Shown: positions 29,097 to 29,957 of the stretch, one piece after another | Layout: every line of letters begins with the position of its first letter | How positions within the stretch are numbered: the stretch's first letter is position 1 | Origin: a virus | Direction: 5' to 3' (one strand) | DNA length: 29,957 bases | IMG/VR virus record: IMGVR_UViG_3300030399_000064 | Location: 1 to 29,957 of that record | Position numbers and translations under genes: made by a program | The notes under the pieces: generated by a model | What the model was told of the DNA's origin: nothing | Database searches by the model: none | Seen by the model: only the letters and a program-made list of their open reading frames with translations

Positions 29097-29267
29097 ATGT
29101 CAAAACATCTTACTCCACTTCCGATGAAAACCTCACCCTGTTGTTTTTGCGGAAAAGAAAATGAGGAGCGCGCCTCGTTTAGAGACACGAAGGGAGGAGT
29201 GCAATTTCTTATGTGGTGTAAAATTTGCAACGATAGTATAAGTGTTAGCCGATCGTTAAAAAAATGA
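29097..29267 (+). CDS. Zinc-ribbon protein (56 residues, start uncertain)
   Basis: CCFCGKENEERASFRDTKG and WCKICND give two Cys pairs. Candidate starts are ATG 29082, 29097 or 29124, none with a good ribosome site; anything upstream of 29055 would overlap the gene on the other strand. First of a plus-strand run towards the window end. Confidence 0.5.
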   Translation: MSKHLTPLPMKTSPCCFCGKENEERASFRDTKGGVQFLMWCKICNDSISVSRSLKK

Positions 29268-29276
29268 TGAGTATAC

Positions 29277-29471
29277 ATGCTGAATCAAATGACTTTTTTA
29301 GAAGAAGAGCCGGAAAGCCTAGCATTGAGAATCTGCACCTTGGAAAATAAGCTAAAGAACATCCGTTCAGGACTTTTCAAGCGATACGAGGAGCAGAAGA
29401 GAGCTATCGAGTTCCTTGAAAATGAGATCGAGGATCTGGTAAAAGAGACGATAACGAACTATGGAACATGA
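29277..29471 (+). CDS. Small coiled-coil protein (64 residues)
   Basis: MLNQMTFLEEEPESLALRIC followed by a continuous charged helix (ENKLKNIRSGLFKRYEEQKR, AIEFLENEIEDLVKETI). Overlaps the next gene by 11 bases. Function unknown. Confidence 0.55.
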   Translation: MLNQMTFLEEEPESLALRICTLENKLKNIRSGLFKRYEEQKRAIEFLENEIEDLVKETITNYGT

Positions 29472-29652
29472 CTGGACTAGAGTAACCGACCGTCTTCCTC
29501 CGGAGGGAACCGTTGTCCTTACCTTTTGTGGTCCGTACATCCGAACTGCCGAAATTCTCTATATGGATGAGGACGGAATCCGCTGGCTCGATGGAGGGTG
29601 CGTCTTGAAACATGTTACGCATTGGATGCCGCTCCCTGAGGCCCCTTCCTGA
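29461..29652 (+). CDS. DUF551-like protein, copy C
   Basis: 63 residues: DWTRVTDRLPPEGTVVLTF at the start and HWMPLPEAPS at the end fit DUF551. A third free-standing copy in the window. The stop overlaps the ATG of the RusA gene (TGATG). Confidence 0.7.
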   Translation: MEHDWTRVTDRLPPEGTVVLTFCGPYIRTAEILYMDEDGIRWLDGGCVLKHVTHWMPLPEAPS

Positions 29653-29957
29653 TGGAAATCCTCATCATAGACGGGATCCCAATCCCCTGGAGAGCCCCTT
29701 TCGTGGGCAAGAGAGGGAGCTTCAACCCACGCCACCAGGAAATGAAGATCCTGAGAACGGTAGTTCGCCAACAGTATCGATCCTTTCCCATTACCGGACC
29801 AGTGAAGGTAGACTTGACCTTCTATATGCCCATTCCTAAAAGTGCGTCGAAGAAAAAACAACGCTTAATGGAGGAGGGGAAGCTCTGCCCCATAAGTCGT
29901 CCTGACCGCACCAATATGGCCAAACTCTACGAAGACATCCTGAACGAAATCGTAATT
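29652..29957 (+). CDS. rusA: RusA-type Holliday junction resolvase, N-terminal part (runs off window)
   Basis: 102 codons visible. The order RPDRTNMAKLYEDILNEIV near the end matches the RusA catalytic loop (..PD..N..K...D.LNGIV..), with Asp of RPD and Asp of YED as metal ligands. MPIPKSASKKKQRLMEEGK is the usual Lys-rich segment before it. RusA nicks four-way junctions; in phages it resolves recombination and packaging intermediates. The C-terminus is outside the window. Confidence 0.85.
   Translation, partial: MEILIIDGIPIPWRAPFVGKRGSFNPRHQEMKILRTVVRQQYRSFPITGPVKVDLTFYMPIPKSASKKKQRLMEEGKLCPISRPDRTNMAKLYEDILNEIVI

Noticed and set aside
1-29957. CRISPR array
   Set aside because: No run of regularly spaced repeats was seen; repeated blocks at 10.5-13.3 kb are intron cores of differing spacing.

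Overview
This window looks like part of a tailed double-stranded DNA phage genome, or a prophage segment. It carries a virion module: large terminase, a P22-type portal, a scaffold-like protein, an N4gp56-family major capsid protein, head-to-tail connector proteins, a gp53-like fibre tip, a collagen-like fibre and the start of an internal or pilot protein. No tape measure, sheath or tail-tube gene is visible, which fits a short-tailed (podovirus-like) particle. Promoters are of sigma70 type (one is a perfect TTGACA-17-TATAAT). The host cannot be fixed from the sequence. The replication-type winged-helix protein near the right end is of a kind found on phages and small replicons of several phyla.

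Layout. Positions 1-10.2 kb hold virion genes on the minus strand, interrupted by a plus-strand homing endonuclease (597-1781) and a lone plus-strand gene (8384-8857). Positions 10.165-13.493 kb are one minus-strand major capsid gene in five exons, split by four group I introns. For each intron the 5' exon end pairs with an internal guide through a terminal U.G, and the joined exons rebuild an N4gp56 capsid protein. Exon 3 also contains an in-frame UAA followed by a 39-nt extra segment with matching GCA codons at both ends and a hairpin around the stop, which resembles the translational bypass of T4 gene 60. Positions 13.5-14.5 kb carry a capsid leader with inverted repeats, a tRNA-Asn and the scaffold gene.

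Positions 14.58-15.64 kb are three plus-strand genes of unknown role. Positions 15.6-23.5 kb return to the minus strand: small virion-type proteins, a structured non-coding stretch, a DNA methyltransferase containing a nested HNH nuclease gene and flanked by a 26-bp duplication of the portal 3' end, then portal, collagen-like fibre and terminase large subunit. Positions 23.5-29.9 kb hold many small genes on both strands: several DUF551-type proteins, zinc-ribbon proteins, a probable terminase small subunit, an early-type plus-strand operon behind the perfect promoter, a replication-type protein, a two-unit HTH protein and the start of a RusA resolvase. A dense set of inverted repeats ending in a plus-strand terminator lies antisense to the leader of the replication-type gene and may encode a regulatory RNA.

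The most unusual content is the mobile-element load on the capsid gene: four related introns in one essential gene. One holds an antisense LAGLIDADG gene with its own promoter. The other three hold small non-nuclease proteins whose reading frames run through the ribozyme core. The putative bypass element sits in the same gene.
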